From Actinomyces radicidentis (lineage in GTDB: Bacteria > Actinomycetota > Actinomycetes > Actinomycetales > Actinomycetaceae): 64,000 nucleotides of DNA. The notes under the pieces were generated by a model. That model was not told the origin of the DNA. It made no database searches and worked only from the letters and a program-made list of their open reading frames with translations. The position numbers and the translations under genes are program-made. This document shows positions 51,535 through 59,490 of this stretch, in pieces. How positions within the stretch are numbered: the first letter of the stretch is position 1; every line of letters starts with the position of its first letter. The DNA lies in NCBI RefSeq assembly GCF_001553565.1, contig NZ_CP014228.1:806001-870000 (forward strand), read 5' to 3'.

Positions 51535-53562
51535 TCAGGCCGTGACGGCGGTGAGCCGGGAGACGGCGTCGCCGTGCCCGCCCGCCGCGGACTCCGTGAA
51601 CATCTGCCGCTCCATGTACTCGCCCTTCTTGCCGATGTTGAAGGACCTCACGGGCCGGAAGTAGCCCATGACGCGGGTCCAGACCTCGCACTCGACGGGC
51701 GCGGCGTCCGGGTGGAGCTCGGCGCACTTCTCGCAGGTCATGTGCTCGCCGGGCAGGTAGCCGTGGACGGGGCAGATGGAGAAGGTCGGCGTGATGGTGA
51801 TGTACGGGGTCCGGAACGCGGTGAGCGAGCGCCGCACGAGCTGCTTGCAGGCCTCGGACGAGGAGATCCGCTCGTTCATGTACAGGTGGAGGACGGTGCC
51901 GCCGGTGTACTTGGTCTGGAGCTCCTCCTGCATCTCCTGAGCCTCGAAGGGGTCGTCGGTGAAGCCGACCGGGATCTGCGAGGAGTTCGTGTAGTACGGG
52001 TTGGCGTCCGTGCCGGCCTGGAGGATGCCCGGGAAGCGCTTGCGGTCCTCCTTGGCGAAGCGGTACGTCGTGCCCTCGGCGGGGGTGGCCTCGAGGTTGT
52101 AGAGGTGCCCGGTGGCCTCCTGGAAGGCGACCATCTGCTCGCGCACGTGGTCGAGGATCCGCACGCACATGGCGTGGCCGCGCGGGTCGGTGAGGTCGTA
52201 GCCGCCGTCGGCGTCGAGGCGCGTGAAGTTGCGGACCATCTCGTTCATGCCGTTGACGCCGAGCGTCGAGAAGTGGTTGTCGAGGGTGCCGAGCCAGCGC
52301 TGAGTGAAGGGGAAGAGGCCTGCGTCGATGTGGTGCTGGATGACCTCGCGCTTGAGCTCGAGGGTGTCGCGGCCGAGTCCGAGCAGGCGGTCGAGCGCGG
52401 CGATGAGCCCGGCCTCGTCGCCGGCGTGGAGGTAGCCCAGGCGCGCCATGTTGACGGTGACGACGCCGACGGACCCGGTCTGCTCGGCGGAGCCGAAGAG
52501 CCCGTTGCCGCGCTTGAGGAGCTCGCGCAGGTCGAGCTGGAGACGGCAGCACATCGAGCGGATCATGCCGGGGTCGAGCTCGGAGTTGATGAAGTTCTGG
52601 AAGTAGGGCAGGCCGTACTTCGCGGTCATGGCGAAGAGGCGGTCGGCGTTCTCGGACTCCCAGTCGAAGTCCTTGGTGATGTTGTAGGTGGGGATGGGGA
52701 AGGTGAAGACGCGGCCGTCGGCGTCGCCGGTGGTCATGACCTCCATGAAGGCCCGGTTGATCATGGCCATCTCGTCGGCGAGGTCGCCGTAGGTGAAGTC
52801 GCAGAGCTCGTCGGCGATGAGGGGGTGCTCGTCGGCGAGATCGGCGGGGCAGGTCCAGTCGAAGGTGAGGTTGGTGAAGGGCGTCTGGGTGCCCCACCGG
52901 CTGGGGACGTTGAGGTTGAAGATGAGCTCCTGCATGCACTGGAGGACGTCCTCGTACTCCATGCGGTCGAGGCGGACGAAGGGCGCCATGTAGGTGTCGA
53001 AGGAGCTGAAGGCCTGGGCGCCGGCCCACTCGTTCTGGAGGGTGCCGAGGAAGTTGACGATCTGGCCGACGGCGCTGGAGAAGTGGCGCGGCGGGCGGCA
53101 GGCGATCTTGCCGGGGATGCCGTTGAAGCCCTGCTGGAGGAGGGACTTGAGGGACCAGCCGGCGCAGTAGCCGGAGAACATGTCGAGGTCGTGGATGTGG
53201 AGGTCGCCGGCGCGGTGGGCGTCGCCGGCCTCCTGGGAGTAGATCTGGGAGAGCCAGTAGTTGGCGATGACCTTGCCGGAGGTGTTGAGGATCATCCCGC
53301 CGAGCGAGTAGCCCTGGTTGGCGTTGGCGTTGACGCGCCAGTCGGAGCGGTCGAGGTACTCGGTGATGGTGGCGACGGCGTCGACCTGCGGGCGCGAGCC
53401 GTGGGCCACGGCGGAGTCGGCGGAGCCTCGGGCGACGAGGGCGGGCTCGGCGGTGGGGACGCCGACGGCGGGGGCGGCATCGGCGCGAGAGGCGGCGGGG
53501 CTGGTGGCGGGGGTCTGACGGGTTTCGGACACGGGGTTCTCCATCGATGACGTGGTGGGCAT
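51535..53562 (-). CDS. nrdD: Anaerobic (class III) ribonucleoside-triphosphate reductase
   Basis: A 675-aa glycyl-radical enzyme. N-terminal residues 1-60 are Ala/Pro-rich; no full ATP-cone is evident. Core blocks are NANANQGYSLGGMILNTSGK, HIHDLDMFSGYCAGWSLKSL (active-site Cys), QLIFNLNVPSRWG-like (QELIFNLNVPSRWGTQTPFT), MCCRLQLDLRELLKRGNGLF. The C-terminal zinc site is ICPVHGYLPGEHMTCEKC and the glycyl-radical loop is WTRVMGYFRPVRSFNIGKKG. It makes dNTPs without oxygen. The start is uncertain: ATG 53562 or ATG 53544, neither with a strong ribosome site. Two NrdR boxes lie about 180-220 bp upstream. Confidence 0.95.
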   Translation of the reverse strand: MPTTSSMENPVSETRQTPATSPAASRADAAPAVGVPTAEPALVARGSADSAVAHGSRPQVDAVATITEYLDRSDWRVNANANQGYSLGGMILNTSGKVIANYWLSQIYSQEAGDAHRAGDLHIHDLDMFSGYCAGWSLKSLLQQGFNGIPGKIACRPPRHFSSAVGQIVNFLGTLQNEWAGAQAFSSFDTYMAPFVRLDRMEYEDVLQCMQELIFNLNVPSRWGTQTPFTNLTFDWTCPADLADEHPLIADELCDFTYGDLADEMAMINRAFMEVMTTGDADGRVFTFPIPTYNITKDFDWESENADRLFAMTAKYGLPYFQNFINSELDPGMIRSMCCRLQLDLRELLKRGNGLFGSAEQTGSVGVVTVNMARLGYLHAGDEAGLIAALDRLLGLGRDTLELKREVIQHHIDAGLFPFTQRWLGTLDNHFSTLGVNGMNEMVRNFTRLDADGGYDLTDPRGHAMCVRILDHVREQMVAFQEATGHLYNLEATPAEGTTYRFAKEDRKRFPGILQAGTDANPYYTNSSQIPVGFTDDPFEAQEMQEELQTKYTGGTVLHLYMNERISSSEACKQLVRRSLTAFRTPYITITPTFSICPVHGYLPGEHMTCEKCAELHPDAAPVECEVWTRVMGYFRPVRSFNIGKKGEYMERQMFTESAAGGHGDAVSRLTAVTA

Positions 53563-53737
53563 GGTCAGGAGCGGGATGTGCGCGTGCCGACGACGTCGGG
53601 GCGGGCCGGGCGGCGGCCGTGGCGGCTGCGTCCGGGCGGGCCCGTGGGCGCCGGCGGTGGCGCCGCCGCGCATCCTCCGGGAGCGACCCGGGGCGGCGGC
53701 GCCGAGGTCGACAGTACAACCGAATGAGTCCGGTTGG

Positions 53738-53785
53738 GCACATCATCCAGTGGGTGAGTGCCATGATGACCACTAGATGTTGTGG
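53738..53785. promoter_or_regulatory. Tandem NrdR boxes upstream of nrdD
   Basis: GCACATCATCCAGTGG (53738-53753) and CCACTAGATGTTGTGG (53770-53785) both fit the NrdR box (ACAC-N8-GTGT type). Their spacing is 32 bp start to start, three helical turns, as NrdR requires. They imply dATP/ATP-sensitive repression of nrdDG by an NrdR encoded elsewhere. Confidence 0.8.
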
Positions 53786-53950
53786 TGTGACGATCGGTTG
53801 TCACTGGAATAAGCCGCACTTTCCGGCGCGATCGACGACCGGGCCCACCCCCGCACCACGTGATCGGCGTCACGAAACTCGCCCGACGACGTCGGCGCCC
53901 AGGCGTGTCGCGCCGGGACCGGACCGAGCCGCCCGGCCGTGCGACACAGC

Positions 53951-54011
53951 GGCAGACATCCTCGGCAAACGGTGGCGCCGTCGGCGTCGTCCTCTGCCGA
54001 GGATGTCTGCC
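53951..54011 (+). repeat. Stem-loop of the 'GGCAAAC' family, copy 2 (left of the deo cassette)
   Basis: GGCAGACATCCTCGGC (53951-53966) pairs perfectly with 53996-54011 around a 29-nt loop beginning AAACGGTGGCGCCGTCGGCG. It is 103 bp before the deo regulator start, between divergent genes. Relative to copy 3, one stem pair is changed on both sides (A:T for G:C). Confidence 0.8.
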
Positions 54012-54113
54012 TCTGCAAGCCGGAACCCCGCGGACCGAGCCGGGACGTCCGGGTCCGGAACGCCCGAGCCCGTGTCCTAAGGTGTCGCCCTGGAGCTCGA
54101 CGAGGAGACGGAC

Positions 54114-55079
54114 GTGGACGATGCCGGCAGCGCGCTGACGCACAAGGACGTGCTGGCGCTGGACGTCGCTCGCCTCTACCACGAGGCCGGCCTCACCCAG
54201 GCCGAGGTCGCCGAGCGGGTCCACCTCTCGCGCCCCACCGTCTCCAAGCTCCTGTCCTACGCCCAGCGCCGGGGCTTCGTCCGCATCGAGGTGTGGGACC
54301 CGCGCGAGCACGATGAGGCCGTCATCGCGGCCCTCCTCGACCGCTTCGACCTCACCGAGGTCCGTCTCGTCGCCACCCATCCCCACCTGCCCGGCCAGGC
54401 ACGTGCGGCCCTCGCCGCTCAGGGGGCGGACCTGCTCACCGCGCTCGTCCGCGACGGCGACGTCGTCGCGGTCCAGGGATCGGCCGTGCTCGCCGACGTC
54501 GTGCGCTGCCTCGCGCCCGCCCACCTGCGGTCCGTCCGGGTCGTGCAGATGGCCCGGAGCCTCTCGGAGTGCCTCACCGGCCGCGAGGAGACGTCGTCCC
54601 CCGCGCTCCTGGCGAGCACGCTCGGTGCGCAGGCGACGCCCCTGCCCTGCCCGCTCATCGCGCCGTCGGTCCCGGAGGCGAACAGGCTGCGCTCGTCCTC
54701 CCCGCTCCGGGAGGCCCTTGCGCTCATCCCCGAGGCCCGGGTCGCCGTCTTCACCGCGACCTCGGCCGAGCGCTTCGCGCCGCTCACCGACCGCCTCGGC
54801 CTGTCGCAGGAGGACGCCGAGTCCCTCCGGCACCACGCGGCCGGCGAGCTCTGCGCACGGATCATCGACGCCGACGGCTGCGTCTGCCTCCCCGACCTCA
54901 ACAACCGCACTCTCGGCGTCTCCCTCACCGAGCTGAGGCACATCGAGCAGAAGGTGCTCCTCGCCTGCGGACGGGACTGCGCGCCCGTCGTCCGAGCGGC
55001 GCTGTCCAGCGGGTACGTCGATCGCCTCGTCGTCGACGTCGCGACCGCCCGGCAGGTGCTGGCGCTCGACGCGGCCTGA
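54114..55079 (+). CDS. SorC/DeoR-type sugar-sensing regulator of the deoxyribose genes
   Basis: A 321-aa SorC-family regulator. The N-terminal helix-turn-helix is VARLYHEAGLTQAEVAERVH, LSRPTVSKLLSYAQRRGFVR. The rest is the SorC sugar-phosphate-binding domain: EVRLVATHPHLPGQARAALA, VAVQGSAVLADVVRCLAPA, ELCARIIDADGCV, RHIEQKVLLACGRDCAPVVR and ALSSGYVDRLVVDVATARQV. DeoR of Bacillus has the same architecture and responds to deoxyribose-5-phosphate. It is the first gene before deoC with a 200-bp gap holding a palindrome that could be its operator. GTG start at 54114 was chosen for lack of an ATG in the conserved region. Confidence 0.88.
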   Translation: MDDAGSALTHKDVLALDVARLYHEAGLTQAEVAERVHLSRPTVSKLLSYAQRRGFVRIEVWDPREHDEAVIAALLDRFDLTEVRLVATHPHLPGQARAALAAQGADLLTALVRDGDVVAVQGSAVLADVVRCLAPAHLRSVRVVQMARSLSECLTGREETSSPALLASTLGAQATPLPCPLIAPSVPEANRLRSSSPLREALALIPEARVAVFTATSAERFAPLTDRLGLSQEDAESLRHHAAGELCARIIDADGCVCLPDLNNRTLGVSLTELRHIEQKVLLACGRDCAPVVRAALSSGYVDRLVVDVATARQVLALDAA

Positions 55080-55159
55080 GCCCGGCACATTCGTGCCACC
55101 ACCGCACCTCTGGTCGACCTGACCGCCCCATCAGGAGGACGATCGCCACCTTTCCTCGG

Positions 55160-55171
55160 AACGGCGCCGTT
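55160..55171. promoter_or_regulatory. Candidate operator before deoC
   Basis: AACGGCGCCGTT is a perfect 12-bp palindrome within CGGAACGGCGCCGTTTTCCG, 109 bp upstream of the deoC ATG, where the neighbouring SorC-type regulator could bind. Confidence 0.4.
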
Positions 55172-55279
55172 TTCCGCAGCTGCCGCGTTCTGCCCGCCTC
55201 CCTTCCGACGCCCGACGCCCGCGCCGTAGCCTCCCTGGCACCGCCCCGTACCCACGGGCGGATGAACAAAGGAGTTCAC

Positions 55280-55936
55280 ATGACACGAGCGTCCCTCATC
55301 GATCACACGCTCCTGGCCCCGACCGCGGGCCGCAAGGCGGTGACGGCCCTCTGCCGGGAGGCCGTCGACCTGGGAATGGCGTCCGTGTGCGTCAACCCCG
55401 TGCACGTACCCCTCGCCGCCGAGCTCGTCGCAGGGTCAGGAGTGGCCGTCTGCACGGTCATCGACTTCCCCTTCGGCGCGAGCAGCACCCGCTCCAAGGC
55501 GGAGCAGACGCGGATCGCCGTCGACGACGGCGCCACGGAGGTCGACATGGTCGTCCCTCTCGGCGCCGTCAAGGAGCACGACTGGGACCGCGTCGAGCAG
55601 GACGTGCGCGGCGTCGTCGAGGCCGCCGGCGCCGACGTCACCGTCAAGGTCATCCTCGAGACCTGCCTCCTCGACGACGAGGAGATCACGCGCGCCTGCG
55701 ACTGCACCCAGGCGGCCGGCGCCGACTTCGTCAAGACCTCGACCGGGTACTCGACCGGCGGCGCGACCGTCCACGCCGTCGAGGTCATGCACCGCGCGGT
55801 CGGAGGCAGCCTCGGGATCAAGGCCTCCGGCGGGATCCACTCGCCCGAGGAGATGAGCGCCATGCTCGCCGCGGGCGCCACCCGCATCGGCGCCTCCGCG
55901 GGCCGGGCCCTCCTCGCGCAGGAGGAGCAGGCATGA
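55280..55936 (+). CDS. deoC: Deoxyribose-phosphate aldolase
   Basis: A 218-aa class I aldolase of the DeoC family. It has SLIDHTLLAPTAG, VCVNPVHVPLA, CTVIDFPFGASSTRSKAEQT, VDMVVPLGAVKEHDWD, the proton-relay Lys in VKVILETCLLDDEEI and the Schiff-base Lys in DFVKTSTGYSTGGATVHAVE. It splits 2-deoxyribose-5-phosphate to glyceraldehyde-3-phosphate and acetaldehyde. The ATG at 55280 follows AAAGGAG at ideal spacing; an ATG six codons upstream is ignored. The stop overlaps the permease start (ATGA). Confidence 0.96.
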   Translation: MTRASLIDHTLLAPTAGRKAVTALCREAVDLGMASVCVNPVHVPLAAELVAGSGVAVCTVIDFPFGASSTRSKAEQTRIAVDDGATEVDMVVPLGAVKEHDWDRVEQDVRGVVEAAGADVTVKVILETCLLDDEEITRACDCTQAAGADFVKTSTGYSTGGATVHAVEVMHRAVGGSLGIKASGGIHSPEEMSAMLAAGATRIGASAGRALLAQEEQA

Positions 55937-57318
55937 GCACCACCGTCGTCGAGACCCCGCGCTCGCGCGGTCTCATCCCGAACCGGACCCGTCAGCTCTC
56001 CGACGGCTACCTCGACCGGACCCCGATCTTCCAGTACATCCTGCTGTCGATCTGCTTCCCGATGTGGGGCGCGGCGGCCTCGCTCAACGACATCCTCATC
56101 ACCCAGTTCAAGTCGTTGTTCACCCTGTCCGACTTCGCCTCCGCCTTCGTCCAGTCGGCCTTCTACGGCGGCTACTTCGTGCTGGCGATCCCCGCCTCCC
56201 GGATCATCCGCCGCTGGAGCTACAAGACCGGCATCCTCGTGGGCCTGACCTTCTACATCGTGGGTTGCACGATGTTCTTCCCGGCCTCCCGCATGGCCAC
56301 CTACTCGGTGTTCCTCGCCGCGATCTTCGCGATCGCCGTCGGGCTGTCCTTCCTCGAGACCTCCTGCAACACGTACTCGTCGATGATCGGGCCGAAGCGC
56401 CTGTCCACGCTGCGCCTCAACATCTCGCAGACCTTCTACCCGATCGGCTCCATCGCCGGCATCCTCATGGGCAAGTACCTCATCTTCACCGAGGGCGCGT
56501 CCCTGCACGAGCAGCTCCAGGGACTCTCCCCGGCGGAGGCCCACGAGCTGAGCCAGCAGATGCTTCTGCGCACGCTCCAGCCCTACCGCTTCCTCGTCAT
56601 CGTCCTGCTCCTCCTGCTCGTCGTCGTCGCGCTCACGCAGATGCCGGCCTGCAAGCCGCAGCACGAGACCGTCTCGGGCACGGCCAAGGACCAGGCCACC
56701 ATCGGGGAGACGCTGAGCTACCTGGCGCGCAACGGGCGCTTCCGTCGAGGCATCGTCACCCAGTTCCTCTACGTCGGCATGCAGACGGCGGTGTGGTCCT
56801 TCACCATCCGTCTGGCGCTCAACCTCGACCACTCGCTCAACGAGCGCAGCGCCTCGAACTTCATGATCTTCGCCTTCGTGGCCTTCTTCCTCGGCAAGTT
56901 CCTGGCGAACATCCTCATGACGCGCCTCGACGAGAACCTCGTGCTCGTCGGCTACTCGGCCGCCGGCGTCATCGCGCTGCTTTACGTGGTCCTCGCGCCG
57001 AACATCTCCGCGGTGTACGCCGCGATCCTCGTCTCCGGCCTGTTCGGCCCCTGCTGGGCGACGATCTACGCCCGCACTCTGGACTCGATCGAGGACAAGC
57101 GCCACACGGAGACCGGCGGCGCCGTCATCGTCATGGCCATCATCGGCGGCGCCGTCATCCCGGCGCTCCAGGGCCTCATCTCGGACACGGTCGGATCGAT
57201 GCAGGTCTCCTTCACGATCAACATCGTCTGCTTCACCGCCGTCCTCCTGTACTTCCTGTCCGAGCACCGCCGCTCGCGCAGCACCGCACCGACCACCACC
57301 ACCGGGGAGAAGGCCTGA
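55933..57318 (+). CDS. deoP: FucP-type permease (probable deoxyribose:H+ symporter)
   Basis: A 461-aa MFS transporter of the FHS/FucP family with 12 TM segments: LLSICFPMWGAAASLNDILI, QSAFYGGYFVLAIPASRIIR (FucP-like FGYF position), FLETSCNTYSSMIGP, LNISQTFYPIGSIAGILMGK, and second half TQFLYVGMQTAVWSFTIRLA and SGLFGPCWATIYARTLDSIE. FucP relatives carry L-fucose or related sugars; the neighbours deoC and a deoxyribokinase make deoxyribose the likely substrate, as for DeoP of Salmonella. It overlaps deoC by 4 bp and is followed 2 nt later by the epimerase-like gene. Confidence 0.88.
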   Translation: MSTTVVETPRSRGLIPNRTRQLSDGYLDRTPIFQYILLSICFPMWGAAASLNDILITQFKSLFTLSDFASAFVQSAFYGGYFVLAIPASRIIRRWSYKTGILVGLTFYIVGCTMFFPASRMATYSVFLAAIFAIAVGLSFLETSCNTYSSMIGPKRLSTLRLNISQTFYPIGSIAGILMGKYLIFTEGASLHEQLQGLSPAEAHELSQQMLLRTLQPYRFLVIVLLLLLVVVALTQMPACKPQHETVSGTAKDQATIGETLSYLARNGRFRRGIVTQFLYVGMQTAVWSFTIRLALNLDHSLNERSASNFMIFAFVAFFLGKFLANILMTRLDENLVLVGYSAAGVIALLYVVLAPNISAVYAAILVSGLFGPCWATIYARTLDSIEDKRHTETGGAVIVMAIIGGAVIPALQGLISDTVGSMQVSFTINIVCFTAVLLYFLSEHRRSRSTAPTTTTGEKA

Positions 57319-57320
57319 CC

Positions 57321-58340
57321 ATGATCACGATCCCGCTCGACCAAGCACTGTTCACCTCCGAGCCCGCCGTCGTCGCACGCTCCGGAGCCGTCACCGCGAC
57401 GGCCCACCGCTACGGCAGCGGCGTCGCAGCCCTCACCCTCGAGACCGCGCGCACCCGCGTCGAGCTCCTGCCGTTCATGGGCCAGATCATCTGGGACGCC
57501 GTCGTCGACGGCACCAGCCTGCGGATGGACAACATGTTCCACGAGCCCGTCCCGGCCACGGAGATCACCCAGACCTACGGGTGCTTCGCCTTCCACTCCG
57601 GGCTCCTCTCCGCCGGCTGCCCCTCCCCCGAGGACGACCACCCCCTGCACGGCGAGTTCTCCTGCGCCCCGATGCAGGAGGCACGGCTCGAGATCGATGA
57701 CGACGCCGCCCGCGTCGTCTCCCGGTACGAGTACGTCATGGGCTTCGGGCACCACTACGAGGCCCGTCCGTGGGTCCGCGTGAGCGCGGGCTCCACCACC
57801 TTCGACATCGGCATGGAGGTCGAGAACCTCTCCGCCTACGCGCCCATGCCGCTGCAGTACATGTGCCACATGAACTACGCCTTCGTGCCCGGCGGGAGGA
57901 TGACGCAGAACCTCCCGGAGGGAGCCTTCGAGCTGCGCCGCTCCGTCCCCGCGCACGTCCGCCCCACCCCGGAGTGGACCCGTCTCAACGAGGACATCCT
58001 CGCGGGCCGCCTCGACGCGGACTCCCTCGTCGGCGCGGAGGCCTTCGACCCCGAGATCGTGTACTTCGCGGACGACCTTCCCCGCTTCGGGGAGGACCTG
58101 GAGTTCACGCTCACCTCCCCGGAGGGGCGCGCCTTCGTCACCCGCTTCTCGTCGCACGACTTCCCCGTGGCGACGCGGTGGATCCTGCACAACCCCGACC
58201 AGAAGGTGGCAGCCTTCGTGCTGCCCGGAACCTCGAGGCCCGAGGGGCGGCTCGCCGCGGAGGCCGCCGGCACCCTCATCAGCCTCGAGGCCGGCCGCAC
58301 CCGCCGCTTCGTCGTCACCACCGGTCTCAAGGAGGACTGA
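57321..58340 (+). CDS. deoX: DUF4432 aldose-1-epimerase-like protein (DeoX-type)
   Basis: A 339-aa galactose-mutarotase-fold protein: ELLPFMGQIIWDAVVDGTSL, FHSGLLSAGCPSPEDDHPLH with the conserved LHGEF, YEYVMGFGHHYEARPWVRVS, PLQYMCHMNYAFVPGGRM with two His, and LHNPDQKVAAFVLPGTSRPE. DUF4432 members often sit in sugar operons; DeoX is found with deoP and deoK in enteric deoxyribose clusters, where it probably interconverts sugar anomers. The position between permease and kinase fits that. Assignment as DeoX is by context. Confidence 0.8.
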   Translation: MITIPLDQALFTSEPAVVARSGAVTATAHRYGSGVAALTLETARTRVELLPFMGQIIWDAVVDGTSLRMDNMFHEPVPATEITQTYGCFAFHSGLLSAGCPSPEDDHPLHGEFSCAPMQEARLEIDDDAARVVSRYEYVMGFGHHYEARPWVRVSAGSTTFDIGMEVENLSAYAPMPLQYMCHMNYAFVPGGRMTQNLPEGAFELRRSVPAHVRPTPEWTRLNEDILAGRLDADSLVGAEAFDPEIVYFADDLPRFGEDLEFTLTSPEGRAFVTRFSSHDFPVATRWILHNPDQKVAAFVLPGTSRPEGRLAAEAAGTLISLEAGRTRRFVVTTGLKED

Positions 58341-58341
58341 C

Positions 58342-59301
58342 ATGGCTAGCCGCTGCGACTGCGTACCCGGTGCCGACGATCCCCGGATCGCGGTGATCGG
58401 CTCCAACATGGTCGACCTCATCTCCTACATCCGGCGCATGCCGCACGAGGGCGAGACCCTCGAGGCCCCCGACTTCGCCATGGGCTGCGGGGGCAAGGGC
58501 GCCAACCAGGCCGTGGCGGCTTCCCGCCTCGGCTCCAAGGTGCTCATGGTGACGAGGGTGGGGAACGACATCTTCGCCGAGAACACGATCGCGAACTTCA
58601 GGCGGAACGGCATCGACACGACCTACGTGCTGCCGACCGACGCGACGAGCGGCGTCGCCCCGATCTTCGTCGACGAGGAGTCGCACAACTCGATCCTCAT
58701 CATCAAGGGGGCGAACGCTCTGCTCTCGCCCGCCGACCTCGCCGCCGCGGAGGCCGACGTCGCCCGCTGCCGTCTCATCGTGCTCCAGCTGGAGATCCCC
58801 CTCGAGACCGTGTACGCGGCGATCGACATGGGCCACCGGCTCGGGATCCCCGTGCTCCTCAACCCGGCCCCGGCGCAGCCCGACCTCCTCCTCGAGCGGG
58901 TCCGCGGGTGCGACTTCCTCGTCCCGAACGAGTCCGAGCTCTCCCTGCTGACGGGGATGCCCGTGGACACCGAGCAGGACGTGCGCCGGGCGGCCTCGGT
59001 GCTCCACCGGGCGGGCGTGCGCCACGTCGTCGTCACGCTCGGCTCGCGGGGCGTCCTGTGGCTGAGCGACGAGGGCGAGGAGCTCCTGCCGGCCACGAGC
59101 GCCCACGCGCTGGACACCACCGGCGCCGGGGACGCGTTCATCGGCTGCTTCAGCCACGTCCTGGTCGAGACCGGCGACATCCGCGAGGCCATCGTCCAGG
59201 CCAACGTGTACGCGGGGGACTCCGTGACCAAGCGCGGCACCCAGACCTCCTACGCCACGGCTGAGGAGTTCGCCCGGGTCCGCGCCGAGCTCGAGCGCTG
59301 A
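58342..59301 (+). CDS. deoK: Deoxyribokinase/ribokinase (PfkB family)
   Basis: A 319-aa PfkB kinase. It has IAVIGSNMVDLISYIRRMP, the first signature GCGGKGANQAVAASRLGSKV, VTRVGNDIFAENTIANFRR, NPAPAQPDLLLERV and the ATP/anion-hole motif LDTTGAGDAFIGCFSHVLVE with catalytic Asp. Ribokinase and deoxyribokinase are hard to separate; the NMVDL start and deo context favour phosphorylation of 2-deoxyribose to the DeoC substrate. Last gene of the cassette, 1 nt after deoX. A perfect 23-bp hairpin follows 24 nt after the stop and probably ends the transcript. Confidence 0.9.
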   Translation: MASRCDCVPGADDPRIAVIGSNMVDLISYIRRMPHEGETLEAPDFAMGCGGKGANQAVAASRLGSKVLMVTRVGNDIFAENTIANFRRNGIDTTYVLPTDATSGVAPIFVDEESHNSILIIKGANALLSPADLAAAEADVARCRLIVLQLEIPLETVYAAIDMGHRLGIPVLLNPAPAQPDLLLERVRGCDFLVPNESELSLLTGMPVDTEQDVRRAASVLHRAGVRHVVVTLGSRGVLWLSDEGEELLPATSAHALDTTGAGDAFIGCFSHVLVETGDIREAIVQANVYAGDSVTKRGTQTSYATAEEFARVRAELER

Positions 59302-59325
59302 CGCCTGCGGGCTCTCAGCCGTCCC

Positions 59326-59400
59326 GCACAGAGGCAGACGTCCTCGGCAAACGGTGGCGCCGTCGGCGTCGCCGTGCGCCGAGGACGTCTGCCTCTGTGC
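59326..59400 (+). repeat. Stem-loop of the 'GGCAAAC' family, copy 3 (right of the deo cassette)
   Basis: A 23-nt arm (59326-59348, GCACAGAGGCAGACGTCCTC + GGC) pairs perfectly with 59378-59400 around a 29-nt loop AAACGGTGGCGCCGTCGGCG + TCGCCGTGC. Same orientation and loop core as copy 2 at 53951. Confidence 0.85.
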
Positions 59401-59490
59401 CGGTGAGCCGGCTGACGGGCGGGCACCCCAGCGAGCGCGGCCGGGACGTCCGCACCACCGCCCGCCGGCGCGACTCCATACGATGTCCCC

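Noticed and set aside
55303-58421. Long frames antisense to deoC, deoP and deoX
   Set aside because: Shadows: the + strand has clear deo genes with coupling and ribosome sites; the antisense products have no recognisable domains.
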